Positions 9,056 to 18,474 of a DNA stretch of 35,266 nt are shown in pieces. Source of the stretch: Candidatus Margulisiibacteriota bacterium. Lineage in GTDB: Bacteria > Margulisbacteria > Termititenacia > Termititenacales > Termititenacaceae. The notes under the pieces were generated by a model. It was not told the DNA's origin, made no database searches, and saw only the letters and a list, made by a program, of their open reading frames with translations. The translations under genes were made by a program, and so were the position numbers. The first letter of the stretch is position 1. Every line of letters begins with the position of its first letter. Location: assembly GCA_031279305.1 (NCBI GenBank), contig JAITIS010000095.1, positions 1-35,266 on the forward strand. Direction: 5' to 3'.

Positions 9056-9557
9056 GCCAGCGTTCCAGCAAAAATCCGCCTAAGACGGCTAGGCTGTAAG
9101 GGAACCGGCGTTTATCCGCGCCTTGTTCCGCCGGCGGCGGCAGGGGCGCGCGCCAGATTACCGACAGCCACAGATTCTGCAAAAAACATATCACCGCCCG
9201 GCCCTGCCCTCTCTGTAACAGCAATTGCAGCAGGGCCAGAGCGCCGCCGCAGACTGCCGACCAGAGACAGATCCACAAAGCCGCCGGCCAGCCCGCCAGC
9301 GCCGCCACGGCGGCCAAAAGTTTCACATCCCCGCCGCCCAAGCCGCCCGCCGCAAAAGCCAAAAAAAACACAATCCCGCAAAACACGACAACTTTTATCT
9401 CCATAACCAGACCGGGAATGCCGGATAGCCAGAAATGCCAGCCCAATCCCAGCAGCAAAGCCGGAATAGTCAGCCAGTTATAAATCTTTCTGGCGCGCAG
9501 ATCGGTCGCAACAGCAATCAGGATCACCAGCAAAATTATAATTTGCAAAAAGTCCAC
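9045..9557 (-). CDS. cpaA: Prepilin peptidase, A24 family (TadV/CpaA type)
   Basis: A 170-residue polytopic membrane protein of the short A24A type that lacks the N-terminal methylase domain, as in TadV/CpaA. The two catalytic aspartates are visible: Asp19 in ATDLRARKIYN and Asp77 in the GxGD motif GGLGGGDVKL. The closing RRFPYSLAVLGG segment matches the conserved end of the family. It would cleave Flp prepilins and pseudopilins at the membrane. The start is GTG with a weak ribosome site. It lies opposite to the other tad genes and converges on DUF192, which is unusual because tadV normally reads with its operon; it is probably driven from the recN-facing intergenic region. Confidence 0.88.
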   Translation of the reverse strand: MDFLQIIILLVILIAVATDLRARKIYNWLTIPALLLGLGWHFWLSGIPGLVMEIKVVVFCGIVFFLAFAAGGLGGGDVKLLAAVAALAGWPAALWICLWSAVCGGALALLQLLLQRGQGRAVICFLQNLWLSVIWRAPLPPPAEQGADKRRFPYSLAVLGGFLLERWLKS

Positions 9558-9595
9558 CGCCGTCTATTTTAGCACACGTTCACGCCCGCGTTTTA

Positions 9596-9604
9596 TGCTA
9601 AAAT
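9596..9604 (+). promoter_or_regulatory. Extended -10 promoter of recN, probably leaderless
   Basis: TGC followed by TAAAAT (9599-9604) is an extended -10. No good -35 is seen 16-18 bases upstream. The first base after the hexamer is nine bases before the recN ATG (9614), so the predicted transcript would begin about three bases before the start codon. No Shine-Dalgarno precedes that ATG, which fits a leaderless mRNA. Confidence 0.5.
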
Positions 9605-9613
9605 CCCGGTGTT

Positions 9614-11254
9614 ATGCTGTTATCTCTCTATCTGGAGAATTACGCCCTGCTGGAAAAGCAAACTATCGAATTCCGCTCCGGATTTAATGTTATCACCGGC
9701 GAAACCGGCGCCGGCAAGTCGATTATCGTCAATGCTCTGGCGCTTATTATGGGCGAACGGGCTTCCAGCGATTTCATTAAAGCTGGCAGGCAGCGAGCGG
9801 TGCTGGAAGCGGTGTTTGACATACGCGGCAAACAGCTGGATGGCTGCGCAGACGATGACGCGCTGATTATCACCCGCGAGATATCGCTGAACGGGCGCAA
9901 CTTAATAAAAATAAATCACCGCGCGGCCACCCAGAATGAATTAAAACAAGTCTCGCGTTATCTCATCGACATTCACGGCCAGCATCAGCATCAATTGCTC
10001 ATTGATCCGGAGAATCACCTAGAAATACTTGATCTTTTCACCGAGAGCAGCCGCCGCTTGGCTGTGCGGGAAGTTTTTGCCAAATACCACGCGGTTAAAA
10101 AAGAATACACCCTGCTTTTGCAAAACCGCGACCTCCGGCAGGAGGAAAAAGATTTTTTGAGTTTTCAGCTGGCTGAGCTTAACGCCGCGGACTTAAAACC
10201 CGGCGAACACACGGAATTAAAAACTGAAAAAAGCCGGCTGGACTCTTTTGCCGAGATTGCCGAGGCGGTGCGCAGCATTGCGGAAAAAATGCCCGGCTTG
10301 AAAGACGGCCTGCGCTACAGCAAAAGCAAGCTGGCGCAAATCGCCGGCAAAGAAAACACGCTGCAAAATCTAGCGGACAAAGCCGAAGCAATCAATCTGG
10401 ATTTTGAGGATTTTCAGGACAGCCTAAACGATTATGAAAACCAGCTGGAGTTCTCGCCGCAGAGACTGGAAGAGGTAAACGAACGGCTGGATTTGCTGCA
10501 CAAACTCAAGCGCAAACATCTCAAACAGCTGGAAGAAGAAGATGTCGCCGCGCTGCTGATCAAAAAGCGAGACCAGCTAAGCACACTGCTGACAGGGCTG
10601 GCGGACACGGATGAGCGGCTGGCCGCTTTGGAAAAAAATCTGGCGGATGCGGAAAAAATATATCTGGAAAAAGCGGCGGCCCTGTCCAAACACCGCAAAC
10701 AAACCGCCCTGAAACTGGAGGAAAAAATTATTCGCGCGCTAAAAAATCTGCGTATGCCCGGCGTGGAGTTCAAAATAAACTTTACCGCGGCGCCTTACGC
10801 CGCGGCGGGGTTGGACGCTGTAGAGTTCCTGATCTCCGCCAATCCTGGCGAGCCGCTCAAAGCTCTGGCGAAGATCGCGTCAGGCGGGGAGCTGTCGCGG
10901 GTAATGCTGGCCATCCGCCAGACGCTGGCCGAGCGCGAGCAGAGATCCTCGATGATTTTCGATGAGGTTGACGCCGGCATCGGCGGCGAGACGGCGCTTT
11001 ATATAGCCGAGGCCATTCATTCTATCGCGCAGAAACATCAGGTCATCTGCGTCACTCATTTAGCCCAGATCGCCGCCCGGGCCAGCCATCATCTGTGCGT
11101 GGCTAAATCCGCCGGGGCGCATTCGACCACGGTGACCGTAGCTTCGTTAAACAAGTCTGAGCGGGAATTGGAAATAGCCCGGATGCTTTCCGGCAAACTC
11201 ACCGAGAACGCCGCCGCGCACGCGCAGGAGCTGCTGCATATCCAGCAAGCTTAG
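9614..11254 (+). CDS. recN: DNA repair protein RecN
   Basis: A 546-residue SMC-like ATPase acting in double-strand break repair. The start MLLSLYLENYALLEKQ fits the family and fixes ATG 9614. Walker A GETGAGKS is at residues 29-36; a long charged coiled coil fills about residues 150-370; the ABC signature ASGGELSRVMLAIRQTL is near residue 421 and Walker B with D-loop SSMIFDEVDAGIGGET near 445. All parts of a working RecN are present. In many bacteria recN is SOS-induced; I see no clear LexA box here. The stop overlaps the convergent lpxB by four bases. Confidence 0.96.
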   Translation: MLLSLYLENYALLEKQTIEFRSGFNVITGETGAGKSIIVNALALIMGERASSDFIKAGRQRAVLEAVFDIRGKQLDGCADDDALIITREISLNGRNLIKINHRAATQNELKQVSRYLIDIHGQHQHQLLIDPENHLEILDLFTESSRRLAVREVFAKYHAVKKEYTLLLQNRDLRQEEKDFLSFQLAELNAADLKPGEHTELKTEKSRLDSFAEIAEAVRSIAEKMPGLKDGLRYSKSKLAQIAGKENTLQNLADKAEAINLDFEDFQDSLNDYENQLEFSPQRLEEVNERLDLLHKLKRKHLKQLEEEDVAALLIKKRDQLSTLLTGLADTDERLAALEKNLADAEKIYLEKAAALSKHRKQTALKLEEKIIRALKNLRMPGVEFKINFTAAPYAAAGLDAVEFLISANPGEPLKALAKIASGGELSRVMLAIRQTLAEREQRSSMIFDEVDAGIGGETALYIAEAIHSIAQKHQVICVTHLAQIAARASHHLCVAKSAGAHSTTVTVASLNKSERELEIARMLSGKLTENAAAHAQELLHIQQA

Positions 11255-12399
11255 TTTTTGCCGAGCAAAGACAAAACCGCCCGGGCGTTTTTCTTTAGCA
11301 CGGAGCGCGCGGAAAGTTTACTTTTTAATACGGAAAATTCTCTTTTTATTTTTCGCATTTTCTTTTTATCATAAAGCGTTTTCTCCAGCAGCTGATACAG
11401 CTCCGGCGCGGTGACGCCCCGCTGGATACGCTCCGGCATTATCTCCCGGCCGTTTAGCATATTGGGCAGGGCTTTGTAGCGGGGCGCTTTATTCCCCAGC
11501 ATTTTTTTTAACAGCCAGTAAGACAGCGGCGGAAACTTATACACCGCGATGAGCGGGGTGCCGAGCAGGGCGGCCTCCAGCGTGATCGTGCCGGTCGAGG
11601 AAACAATAATATCCGCGGCGGCCATCGCGGCGTAATTTTCTCTATATAAGACCTGTGTGTCCGCCACAAATTTTGTCTGGCGGCGGACTAAGCCCTGTAT
11701 TTTTTGCAAACAGTAGGAGTTGGCCGCCACTATGACAAACTGCTCCCGTCCCCGCGCCAAAGCGGTCATCTCCAGTAAAACCGGCAGCAGATTGGCCAGC
11801 TCCTGCCGGCGGCTGCCGGGGAATAAAGCCACCAATGGTTTGGCGGCGGACAGTCTATGTTTCCTGCGAAAGACCGCGGGCGCAACATTAGTCTTAACTA
11901 TCTCGCTCAAAGGATGGCCGTTGTAAACACTGCGGCCGCCAAGTTTCTGGTAAAACCGGTGCTCCTCAGGAAATATCGAGATGATCAGATCGCAGACATC
12001 CGCGACTTTCCGGCCGCCCGCCGCGCTGCCCCACAGCCACTCCTGCGGCGAGATGTAGTACACGACCGGCATTCCCAGACTTTTGGCATAGCCGGCTAAA
12101 GGCAGATGAAACCCCTGGCCGTCCACGCACAGGAACAGGTCAAATTTATTTTTCCGCAGATATTTTTTTAAGCGCGCCAGAGCGCGCAGATAGGCCGTGA
12201 GGTGGCGCAGCGGCTCAACAATGCCGACCGTGCTGCGGCTGGTTAAATCCAGCAGTATTTTCACGCCTTCGGCCCGCAGCGCCTCGCTGCCGAGACCGTA
12301 AAAACTTAAATTTTTATCCTGCTTTTTTAAGGCCTGCACCAGTCTGGCCGCGTGCAGATCGCCGGAAGTTTCTATGGCGCTGATGAATATTTTTTTCAT
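11251..12399 (-). CDS. lpxB: Lipid-A-disaccharide synthase LpxB
   Basis: A 382-residue GT19 glycosyltransferase that joins UDP-2,3-diacylglucosamine to lipid X, giving the lipid A disaccharide. Family marks include the start MKKIFISAIETSGDLHAARL, YYISPQEWLWG, the YNGHPL motif, LFPGSRRQE and the nucleotide-sugar binding region SSTGTITLEAALLGTPLIAVYK. The ATG at 12399 is set by homology and by AGGG in front of it; upstream in-frame codons do not belong to the family. It is the last gene of a leftward envelope operon, 17 bases after the LptD-like gene. Its presence implies a lipid A-bearing outer membrane; no other lpx gene lies in this window. Confidence 0.95.
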   Translation of the reverse strand: MKKIFISAIETSGDLHAARLVQALKKQDKNLSFYGLGSEALRAEGVKILLDLTSRSTVGIVEPLRHLTAYLRALARLKKYLRKNKFDLFLCVDGQGFHLPLAGYAKSLGMPVVYYISPQEWLWGSAAGGRKVADVCDLIISIFPEEHRFYQKLGGRSVYNGHPLSEIVKTNVAPAVFRRKHRLSAAKPLVALFPGSRRQELANLLPVLLEMTALARGREQFVIVAANSYCLQKIQGLVRRQTKFVADTQVLYRENYAAMAAADIIVSSTGTITLEAALLGTPLIAVYKFPPLSYWLLKKMLGNKAPRYKALPNMLNGREIMPERIQRGVTAPELYQLLEKTLYDKKKMRKIKREFSVLKSKLSARSVLKKNARAVLSLLGKN

Positions 12400-12416
12400 T
12401 GCCCTAAAATTATAAA

Positions 12417-13925
12417 CTAGAACGACGCGGAAATCCCGGCCCACCAAGATTCTTCAATCGTGTTATTTTCCAAACGGATAGTCCAGGGGCGGGATGTATA
12501 TTCCAGAAAATAGATAAGCCGGTTAATGCGTCCGTTGCGGATCAGATAGCGCAATGTCCGGCCCAGACGCATATTCCACAGGGAGACCCGCATAGTTGTC
12601 CGCACATTATCACCCATCTCATAATGCTCATCATAGGAAAAAGGCGAAGAGCCGCGTTCGTCCACATAGTCATACACTCGGGCGTTCCAGTCAAAAATCC
12701 AGAGCTTCCGGTGCGCGTTCACAAAGCTGAACACGCGGTGCCAGCTGTAAGGATACAGCGAATATTTAACCGTGTCATAGCCGACGCCGGGGCGGATAGA
12801 CAGCAAATAAGGCACTTCATAATCCCGCGAAAGCTCGGAATAGGACTGCCAGCGCTGGCCTTCGGCTCCGGTGGTCAGCTCGCGCACAGAAGTGTAGGTG
12901 TTTGTAGTGTAAAGACTTAGCCGCTGCCAGGGCAGATGAAACAAGGCGTAGTATTCCAGCTCCACATCCCGGTTAATAATATCCACTCCGGACTCTTCAT
13001 AGACCGTGTGCGTCAGGCGCAGAGTGCTAGCCGCAGCATTGTTTAACTCCGTGTTGTACTGCAAAAGCTCGTTAAAATTCATTTTTTTATTTCCGGTATG
13101 CGCTGGATCTAAAAAAGAGTGTTCGTAAGAAATATTTTCCTGCGTCGGCCAGTACTGCCAGTTTTCATTGATATAGGTCATCTGATCGTAATCAGAAAAA
13201 CGCATTATGTTCTGCATACCGTAGCCGGCGCCTTTTTCCAGCGCGTAGCCGAACTGCAGATTGCCGTAAAATTTTTCACTGGCGTAATAATGGCTGTTCC
13301 AGCGGAAAAAATCCCCGGCAAAATAAGTGCGCCCCCACTGGGGAAAAGAACCGGGCAGCTCAAAAGCATTGCGGCGTTTGTCCACCACATAGACCGGGAT
13401 ATACCAGAGCTTGTGCGCGCGCCAGTTAAAGGTAGTGTCGTAGAAAACCGCCCAGCCCGGATAGATATTCAATTCTCTGGATTTCATCGCAAAGTCATAC
13501 ATCGGCACGCCGATTGTCGCGCCGATCAAAGAAATTTTTTCGCCGCGGAAAAATAATTTCCCGGATTGGGCGTAGAGATCGTCCGTGCCGATGACAATAT
13601 TCTGCGCGGACATATCGTTATTGGCGGGATTATACTCTAGGGTTTCGCCAAAAATTTCATTGTTCAGGTAGCGGGAATGAAAACCGCCGGCCAGATAGAC
13701 GCGGTTGGTGGCGGAGGAAAACCGCACTTCGCCGGCGCGGATGAGCGTGTTATCGTAGCGCAGGGTGACATTTTGCGTGCCGGGCGCGGAATAAAAAAAC
13801 CATTCCGCGCCTTGATGCCCGGAGCGCGGCGCATCGATGGACAGCGTATGTAAGCCGATCTTTTGGGTGTACGGCGCGCCGGAACAGACAGCCAGCAAAG
13901 CCAGCAGCAGCCAGTATTTTTTCAT
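12417..13925 (-). CDS. LptD/OstA-like outer-membrane LPS assembly protein
   Basis: A 502-residue protein with a signal peptide (residues 1-17, MKKYWLLLALLAVCSGA). Residues 50-135 look like the OstA/LptA-type jellyroll (repeated turns such as VRFSSATNRVYLAGGF and LYAQSGKLFFRG). The rest is beta-barrel-like, full of alternating aromatic residues, with the LptD hallmark of a platform strand (LNIYPGWAVFYDTTFNWRAHK then LWYIPVYV). LptD inserts LPS in the outer leaflet. At 502 residues it is shorter than the roughly 700-800 residue E. coli type, so an LptD-like relative is the safer name. It sits between PfpI (four-base overlap) and lpxB, which fits the LPS role. The residue that pairs with LptE is not identified. 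Confidence 0.75.
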   Translation of the reverse strand: MKKYWLLLALLAVCSGAPYTQKIGLHTLSIDAPRSGHQGAEWFFYSAPGTQNVTLRYDNTLIRAGEVRFSSATNRVYLAGGFHSRYLNNEIFGETLEYNPANNDMSAQNIVIGTDDLYAQSGKLFFRGEKISLIGATIGVPMYDFAMKSRELNIYPGWAVFYDTTFNWRAHKLWYIPVYVVDKRRNAFELPGSFPQWGRTYFAGDFFRWNSHYYASEKFYGNLQFGYALEKGAGYGMQNIMRFSDYDQMTYINENWQYWPTQENISYEHSFLDPAHTGNKKMNFNELLQYNTELNNAAASTLRLTHTVYEESGVDIINRDVELEYYALFHLPWQRLSLYTTNTYTSVRELTTGAEGQRWQSYSELSRDYEVPYLLSIRPGVGYDTVKYSLYPYSWHRVFSFVNAHRKLWIFDWNARVYDYVDERGSSPFSYDEHYEMGDNVRTTMRVSLWNMRLGRTLRYLIRNGRINRLIYFLEYTSRPWTIRLENNTIEESWWAGISASF

Positions 13926-14431
13926 CTGGAGAAAAAATCCACTATGGCGCGGCCAAATTCTTCCGCCGCGGCAAAATCTCTGGCTGTAATAATATTACCG
14001 CTCACCACCACCGGCCGGTCTACATAAACGGCGTCGTGTTTACGCGCGTCCGCCAGAGCGTCCGGCGAGGGAAATACCGTGTATTCTCCGCCCCGCAGAA
14101 CACCGGCCTGCGCGGGAATAAGACCGGAAATACAGATCGCCGCGACGAGTCTGCCGTCCGCGGCAAACTCCCGCGTCAGCCTGAGCACTGTCTCGTCGTA
14201 CCAGTAAGTCGGCTGGCCGCCGGCAATAACCAGCCCTTGATAATCCGCCGCGGACACTTTGTCCAGCGTGATATCCACCTGCGCCGTGACCAAGCCTTTT
14301 TTGCCGCGCAGAGGGCCGACGGCGGCGGAGGCGGTAGTTACTTCCAGACCGGCATTCAACAAAATCCGGCGGGGCACAGCATATTCTTCATCACGAAAAC
14401 CATCCGGCACGAGCAGAAACAGTATGGACAT
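13922..14431 (-). CDS. DJ-1/PfpI family protein in the envelope operon
   Basis: A 169-residue single-domain DJ-1/PfpI protein (class I glutamine amidotransferase-like fold). The nucleophile-elbow Cys is in LVAAICISGLIPAQAG, and the early Glu-bearing strand (LLVPDGFRDEEYAVPRRILLNAG) fits the family. The residue after the nucleophile is Ile rather than the usual His, so a protease-like role is doubtful and deglycase or chaperone-like functions cannot be told apart. The ATG at 14431 lies one base after the PBP1A stop, and its own stop overlaps the LptD-like ATG by four bases, so it is a co-translated operon member. Confidence 0.82.
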   Translation of the reverse strand: MSILFLLVPDGFRDEEYAVPRRILLNAGLEVTTASAAVGPLRGKKGLVTAQVDITLDKVSAADYQGLVIAGGQPTYWYDETVLRLTREFAADGRLVAAICISGLIPAQAGVLRGGEYTVFPSPDALADARKHDAVYVDRPVVVSGNIITARDFAAAEEFGRAIVDFFSR

Positions 14432-14432
14432 T

Positions 14433-16685
14433 TTACAAGCCCCGGTTGACGTCGATCTTGCCGCTGTCGATCTGCTTGCGGCCGGCCGCCGGTATGACAG
14501 CGGACTGCACATTGTTGGTTGTAGCCGCTTCCTCCATATCCGAGAGAAAAATAATGCTGCCCGCATCGGGATAAAAAGTCCGCTCCCAGTCCGGTCTGGA
14601 GCGGCCGGCCGGCACCAGCCCGCCGAAGATCGAATGCTCCTGACAGGAAGAAGTGTGTATGTTGTTCTCCCACATCAATTCCTCCACCACATCCGACTCC
14701 GGACACATCGGCGTGGCCAGCGCTTTGCCGGTTATACAGATCCGCTGTTTGACCATCCCGCGCGGATAGGGAAAATATTCTTTGGGCAGTTTGGGCAGAG
14801 CGTAAGACATAAACATATGCCACATCTGCGCCGGCAGCCAGCCGCCGGTGACTTCCTGCATCGCCGAATTATCATCATTGCCCACCCAAACCACGGTCAC
14901 AATATTGGGCGCAAAACCGATGAACCAGGCGTCGCGGTAATCAGTGGTCGTGCCGGTTTTACCGGCCAGATCATAGCCGGGCACATTGGCGCCCTGGCCG
15001 GTGCCTTTTTGCATCACGCCTTTTAACATATAAATCAGCGCGTAGACATAACGCGCCTCGTAGACCCGGCGCGGCGCGATCTGGTGTTTGTACAGGACAT
15101 TGCCGTTACGATCCTCGATGCGCAGGATCGACACCGGATCGACGCGCACGCCGCCGCCGGCCAGCGTGCAGAAAGCCGCGCCGTGCTCCAGAATCGAGGT
15201 CTCGCTGGCGCCCAAGGTGAGCGACAGCACCGGAGCCAGATAAGACTGCAGCCCCAGTTTGCGGCAGGTCACGATGATGTTGCTCGGATCCAAAATATCG
15301 CTGACGCGCACCGCCACGACATTGAGCGACAGCTCCAGCGCGCGTTTTAGAGTCACCGGGCCTTTGAAATCATTGGTATAATTGCGCGGGCTGTACGGCC
15401 CCTGCGTGGTATTAAACGTGATCGGCAGATCATCAACGACCGTGCCCGGCGAAAGCCCCATACTCAAGGCCGTCAGATAGGTGTAGGGCTTAAATGAAGA
15501 GCCGGTCTGGCGTTTGGCCTGAGCGATATGATCGAATTCACGCTCCAGAAAATCCCGGCCGCCGACCCAGGTTTTGATATAGCCGGTTTTAGGATCGACG
15601 CTGAAAAGCGCGGCCTGCGTGGCGTTGAGCGATGAAACTTCCCGGCCTTTGATCCAGTGCGGACGGCTGGCTTCCATCATATAGTACTCGACTGTATCCT
15701 CGGCTTTTTTCTGCAGATCAACATCCAGCGTCGTGTATACTTTTAATCCGTCATTGTAAACCACCTCGCTGCCGTACATATCGATGAGTTGCTTGACCAC
15801 ATAGCTGGTGAAATACGGGTGTTTATAGCGCAGGGTCCGGCGCGCCGCTAGAAAGATCGGCGTGTCTTTAGCCTGATAATAATCTTCCTCGCTGATCAGA
15901 TTTAAGGTCAGCAGGCGGCGCAGCACTATGTCCCGGCGCCAGCGCGCCCGCTGCGGGTGATTGAAAGGCGAATACAATTCCGGGCCGCGCAAAAGGCCGA
16001 TGAGCGTGGCGGATTCCGGCAGAGTCAGTTCGGCGGCTTTTTTACCGAAATACAAATTGGCCGCGGACTCGATGCCGTAGGAGTTATGCCCCCAGTACAC
16101 CTGATTGAGATAAAATTCCAAAATTTCCTCTTTGGTGTATTTGCGCTCCAGCTGGAGGGCCAGAAGCATCTCGGCGATCTTGCGGATCATTTTTTTGCGC
16201 TTATTCAGGAAAATGCTGCGCGCTAGCTGCATCGTGATCGTGCTGCCGCCCTGCATTTTTTCGCCGCGGATGACATTCACAAAAATCGAGCGGAAAATGC
16301 CGTTAAAATCCAGCCCGTTGTGGCGGTAAAAATTCGCATCCTCGGAAGAGATGACCGCCGCTTTCACAAAATCCGAGATCTGGGAGATCGGCACGATCAC
16401 CCGGTTTTCTTCCTGATGCAGCTCGGCTAGGATCGTGCCGTCCGCCGCGTAAACTTTGGTCGTCTCGTTGGGCACGTAGGTCGAGATGAGGTCGACATCC
16501 GGCAGCTGGGTGGAGATCTGCACCACGATAATCAAAAAAAGCAAAGCGCCCGCCGCCGCGGCGACGCCCAAATACCGCATAATTTTTTGCAGCCCAAAAA
16601 ACAGTTTTTGTCTTTTGAGATGTCTGCCGTAGGAAGTCAAATGCGCCGATTTGACCTCATCTATCGGTTTTTTGAAAAGACCCAC
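14433..16685 (-). CDS. Class A penicillin-binding protein 1A (bifunctional)
   Basis: A 750-residue PBP1A/MrcA-type enzyme with a membrane anchor (residues 39-57), a GT51 transglycosylase domain with catalytic Glu115 in [14 protein letters not shown] and [12 protein letters not shown] (147-158), then the transpeptidase with Ser396-x-x-Lys399, SLN (453-455) and KTGT (576-579). Both active sites are intact, so it should polymerise and cross-link peptidoglycan. The start is GTG 16685 with AAGGGGAA upstream. The C-terminal tail (about residues 650-750) has several Cys and ends in a polar stretch. It heads an operon with pfpI, the LptD-like gene and lpxB. Its promoter faces that of tyrS. Confidence 0.95.
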   Translation of the reverse strand: MGLFKKPIDEVKSAHLTSYGRHLKRQKLFFGLQKIMRYLGVAAAAGALLFLIIVVQISTQLPDVDLISTYVPNETTKVYAADGTILAELHQEENRVIVPISQISDFVKAAVISSEDANFYRHNGLDFNGIFRSIFVNVIRGEKMQGGSTITMQLARSIFLNKRKKMIRKIAEMLLALQLERKYTKEEILEFYLNQVYWGHNSYGIESAANLYFGKKAAELTLPESATLIGLLRGPELYSPFNHPQRARWRRDIVLRRLLTLNLISEEDYYQAKDTPIFLAARRTLRYKHPYFTSYVVKQLIDMYGSEVVYNDGLKVYTTLDVDLQKKAEDTVEYYMMEASRPHWIKGREVSSLNATQAALFSVDPKTGYIKTWVGGRDFLEREFDHIAQAKRQTGSSFKPYTYLTALSMGLSPGTVVDDLPITFNTTQGPYSPRNYTNDFKGPVTLKRALELSLNVVAVRVSDILDPSNIIVTCRKLGLQSYLAPVLSLTLGASETSILEHGAAFCTLAGGGVRVDPVSILRIEDRNGNVLYKHQIAPRRVYEARYVYALIYMLKGVMQKGTGQGANVPGYDLAGKTGTTTDYRDAWFIGFAPNIVTVVWVGNDDNSAMQEVTGGWLPAQMWHMFMSYALPKLPKEYFPYPRGMVKQRICITGKALATPMCPESDVVEELMWENNIHTSSCQEHSIFGGLVPAGRSRPDWERTFYPDAGSIIFLSDMEEAATTNNVQSAVIPAAGRKQIDSGKIDVNRGL

Positions 16686-16695
16686 CAGCTTCCCC

Positions 16696-16724
16696 TTGAG
16701 GCAAAAATTTTGAGGTGCTATTAT
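16696..16724 (+). promoter_or_regulatory. tyrS promoter with -35 and extended -10
   Basis: TTGAGG (16696-16701) and TATTAT (16719-16724) are 17 bases apart, and TGC just precedes the -10, so it is an extended -10. Predicted start is near 16731, giving a 27-base leader with GAGG before the tyrS ATG. This is the best sigma-70-type promoter in the window. Confidence 0.6.
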
Positions 16725-16728
16725 AACA
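16720..16728 (-). promoter_or_regulatory. Extended -10 promoter of the PBP1A operon
   Basis: Read on the minus strand this is TGT followed by the perfect hexamer TATAAT (16725 down to 16720). It gives a start site about seven bases downstream and a leader of roughly 28 bases carrying AAGGGGAA before the GTG at 16685. No clear -35 is seen. The hexamer overlaps the tyrS -10 on the other strand. Confidence 0.5.
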
Positions 16729-16757
16729 TAATACTATGCGGCAAAACTGAGGCGCGA

Positions 16758-17912
16758 ATGGACGTTTGGGGTATCATCAAAAAAGGCGCGGTGGAGATAA
16801 TTTCCGCGGGCGATCTGCAAAATAAGCTTATTTCCGGCCAAAAATTAAAAATCAAGCTAGGGACTGATCCTTCCGCTCCCGATTTGCATTTGGGGCATAC
16901 GGTAGTTTTGCGCAAACTGCGGGAATTTCAGGAGCTGGGGCACGAGATCATTTTTCTCATCGGCGATTTTACCGCCGCGATCGGCGATCCGACCGGCAAA
17001 TCGGAAACCCGCCAGCCGTTAAATCCCGCGCAGATCGCCCAAAACGCCGCGACTTATCAGGAGCAGGTTTTCAAAATTTTGGACAAAACCCAAACCCGCG
17101 TTGTCTACAATTCGGAATGGATAAACAAGCTCACGCCGGCGGATATGCTCCAGCTGCTGGCCTCCCACACTGTCGCCCGGATGCTAGAGCGCGAGGATTT
17201 CAAAAAACGCTACAGCGAGAACCGCCCCATCGCCCTGCACGAATTTATGTATCCGCTCCTGCAGGGATATGACTCGGTCGCCCTGCGCGCCGATGTGGAG
17301 CTAGGCGGCACCGACCAAAAATTTAATCTGCTGATGGGGCGCGACCTGCAAGCTGCCGCCGGACAGACGCCGCAGAATATCGTCATTATGCCCCTGCTGG
17401 AGGGGCTGGACGGCGTCAACAAAATGTCCAAGTCGCTCGGCAATCACGTCGGCATCACCGATCCGCCCAATGAGATGTTTGGCAAACTGATGTCTCTGCC
17501 GGACGCGCTGATGCCGCGCTATTACGAGCTTTTGACGGATCTGGTTTTTGACCCAAACGCGCATCCCCGCGCCGCCAAAGAAAAACTGGCGCGCTATATC
17601 ACCGCGCAATACCACAGCCAGACGGCGGCGGATGCGGCGGCGGAAAATTTCCAGAATGTTTTTGCCCGCAGCGGCGTCCCCAATGACACGCCGGTCTTAA
17701 AGGCGGGGCGATTTGCCGGCCTGCGGCTCAAAGAACTGCTGGTGGCCGCCGGGCTATCCGCCAGCAACAGCGACGCCAAGCGCGACATCCAGTCCGGCGC
17801 AGTTCGGATCAACGGGCAAAAAGCGGACGATCCGGCCCGCGTGTTAATCAGCGGAAAAACCGGCAAGTTTATTTTACAGATCGGCAAACGCAAATTTGTG
17901 AAATTAGAATAA
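16758..17912 (+). CDS. tyrS: Tyrosyl-tRNA synthetase
   Basis: A 384-residue class I aminoacyl-tRNA synthetase charging tRNA-Tyr. The HIGH-like motif is HLGH at residues 44-47 (in [15 protein letters not shown]), KMSKS lies near 222-226, and an S4 RNA-binding domain closes the protein ([20 protein letters not shown]). Length and motif layout fit the shorter TyrZ-like branch rather than the E. coli type. ATG 16758 is set by homology; the frame stays open further upstream but crosses the promoter. The last nine bases overlap the convergent lipoprotein gene. Confidence 0.95.
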   Translation: MDVWGIIKKGAVEIISAGDLQNKLISGQKLKIKLGTDPSAPDLHLGHTVVLRKLREFQELGHEIIFLIGDFTAAIGDPTGKSETRQPLNPAQIAQNAATYQEQVFKILDKTQTRVVYNSEWINKLTPADMLQLLASHTVARMLEREDFKKRYSENRPIALHEFMYPLLQGYDSVALRADVELGGTDQKFNLLMGRDLQAAAGQTPQNIVIMPLLEGLDGVNKMSKSLGNHVGITDPPNEMFGKLMSLPDALMPRYYELLTDLVFDPNAHPRAAKEKLARYITAQYHSQTAADAAAENFQNVFARSGVPNDTPVLKAGRFAGLRLKELLVAAGLSASNSDAKRDIQSGAVRINGQKADDPARVLISGKTGKFILQIGKRKFVKLE

Positions 17913-18431
17913 ACTTTTTAGGCTGTCCAGCAGGCTGTCCGCGGCCTGATCGCGCAATTGTTTTTCCAGCCGGGCTCTGTCCGGCAGAGGCACCTCGATA
18001 GTCTGGTCAAACTTCACGGGAAAATCCAGCACAAATAATATTTTTGCCGCGCACTGGCCGGCGACGCGGATTTTGACCGACTGCTGTCCCTGCATTATGG
18101 CGTTGAATAGCTCCGTCGCCGAACCGAATATTTTTTCCAGCTCGATATTCTGCGCCAGCGCAAAAACAACGCCGCCGCCCGCCGGCGCCTCGATCTGCTC
18201 CGACTGGCCGCTAAAAAATTCCCGCTCCGCGATGAAAAGCGCGTAGTCGATTTTGCCGTTTAACGGCACATTGTTGGGATTGCGCAGACTGAAATTAAAT
18301 TTGGCGGAGACGGTGCGCGCGTCTAACAGTTTGGCCTCGCTGCTCACAAAAGCGATTTCCGGGCTGCGCGCCAGACAACCGGTGAGAAAAAAACACAAAC
18401 CAAGCAAAATTAAAATTTTTAAGCGGCGCAT
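17904..18431 (-). CDS. LEA14/WHy-domain lipoprotein
   Basis: A 175-residue lipoprotein: the signal ends in LTGC with Cys19 as the lipidation site. The rest matches the LEA type 2 (WHy) domain, a small beta-sandwich: [24 protein letters not shown] is a clear family signature (strand, Asn-Pro-Asn, then Tyr). In bacteria such proteins are stress- or envelope-linked but not well understood. The C-terminus is charged and helical. The start ATG has a -10 nine bases upstream, so it may be read from a leaderless mRNA. Confidence 0.75.
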   Translation of the reverse strand: MRRLKILILLGLCFFLTGCLARSPEIAFVSSEAKLLDARTVSAKFNFSLRNPNNVPLNGKIDYALFIAEREFFSGQSEQIEAPAGGGVVFALAQNIELEKIFGSATELFNAIMQGQQSVKIRVAGQCAAKILFVLDFPVKFDQTIEVPLPDRARLEKQLRDQAADSLLDSLKSLF

Positions 18432-18439
18432 AGGGCGGA

Positions 18440-18448
18440 ATTATAACA
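18440..18448 (-). promoter_or_regulatory. Extended -10 promoter of the LEA14-like gene, probably leaderless
   Basis: Minus-strand TGT then perfect TATAAT (18445 down to 18440). The hexamer ends nine bases before the ATG at 18431, so transcription would begin about two bases before the start codon. No -35 match and no Shine-Dalgarno are visible. Confidence 0.5.
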
Positions 18449-18474
18449 CGGGGCGCGGTAATTTAGATTTACTT

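Noticed and set aside
14259-15026. Open frame of 255 codons opposite the PBP1A and PfpI genes
   Set aside because: It crosses two well-supported genes, has no ribosome site and its translation is low-complexity basic sequence.
16587-16757. Longer tyrS start upstream of the chosen ATG
   Set aside because: It runs across the PBP1A start and the tyrS promoter, and the extra 57 residues do not belong to the family.
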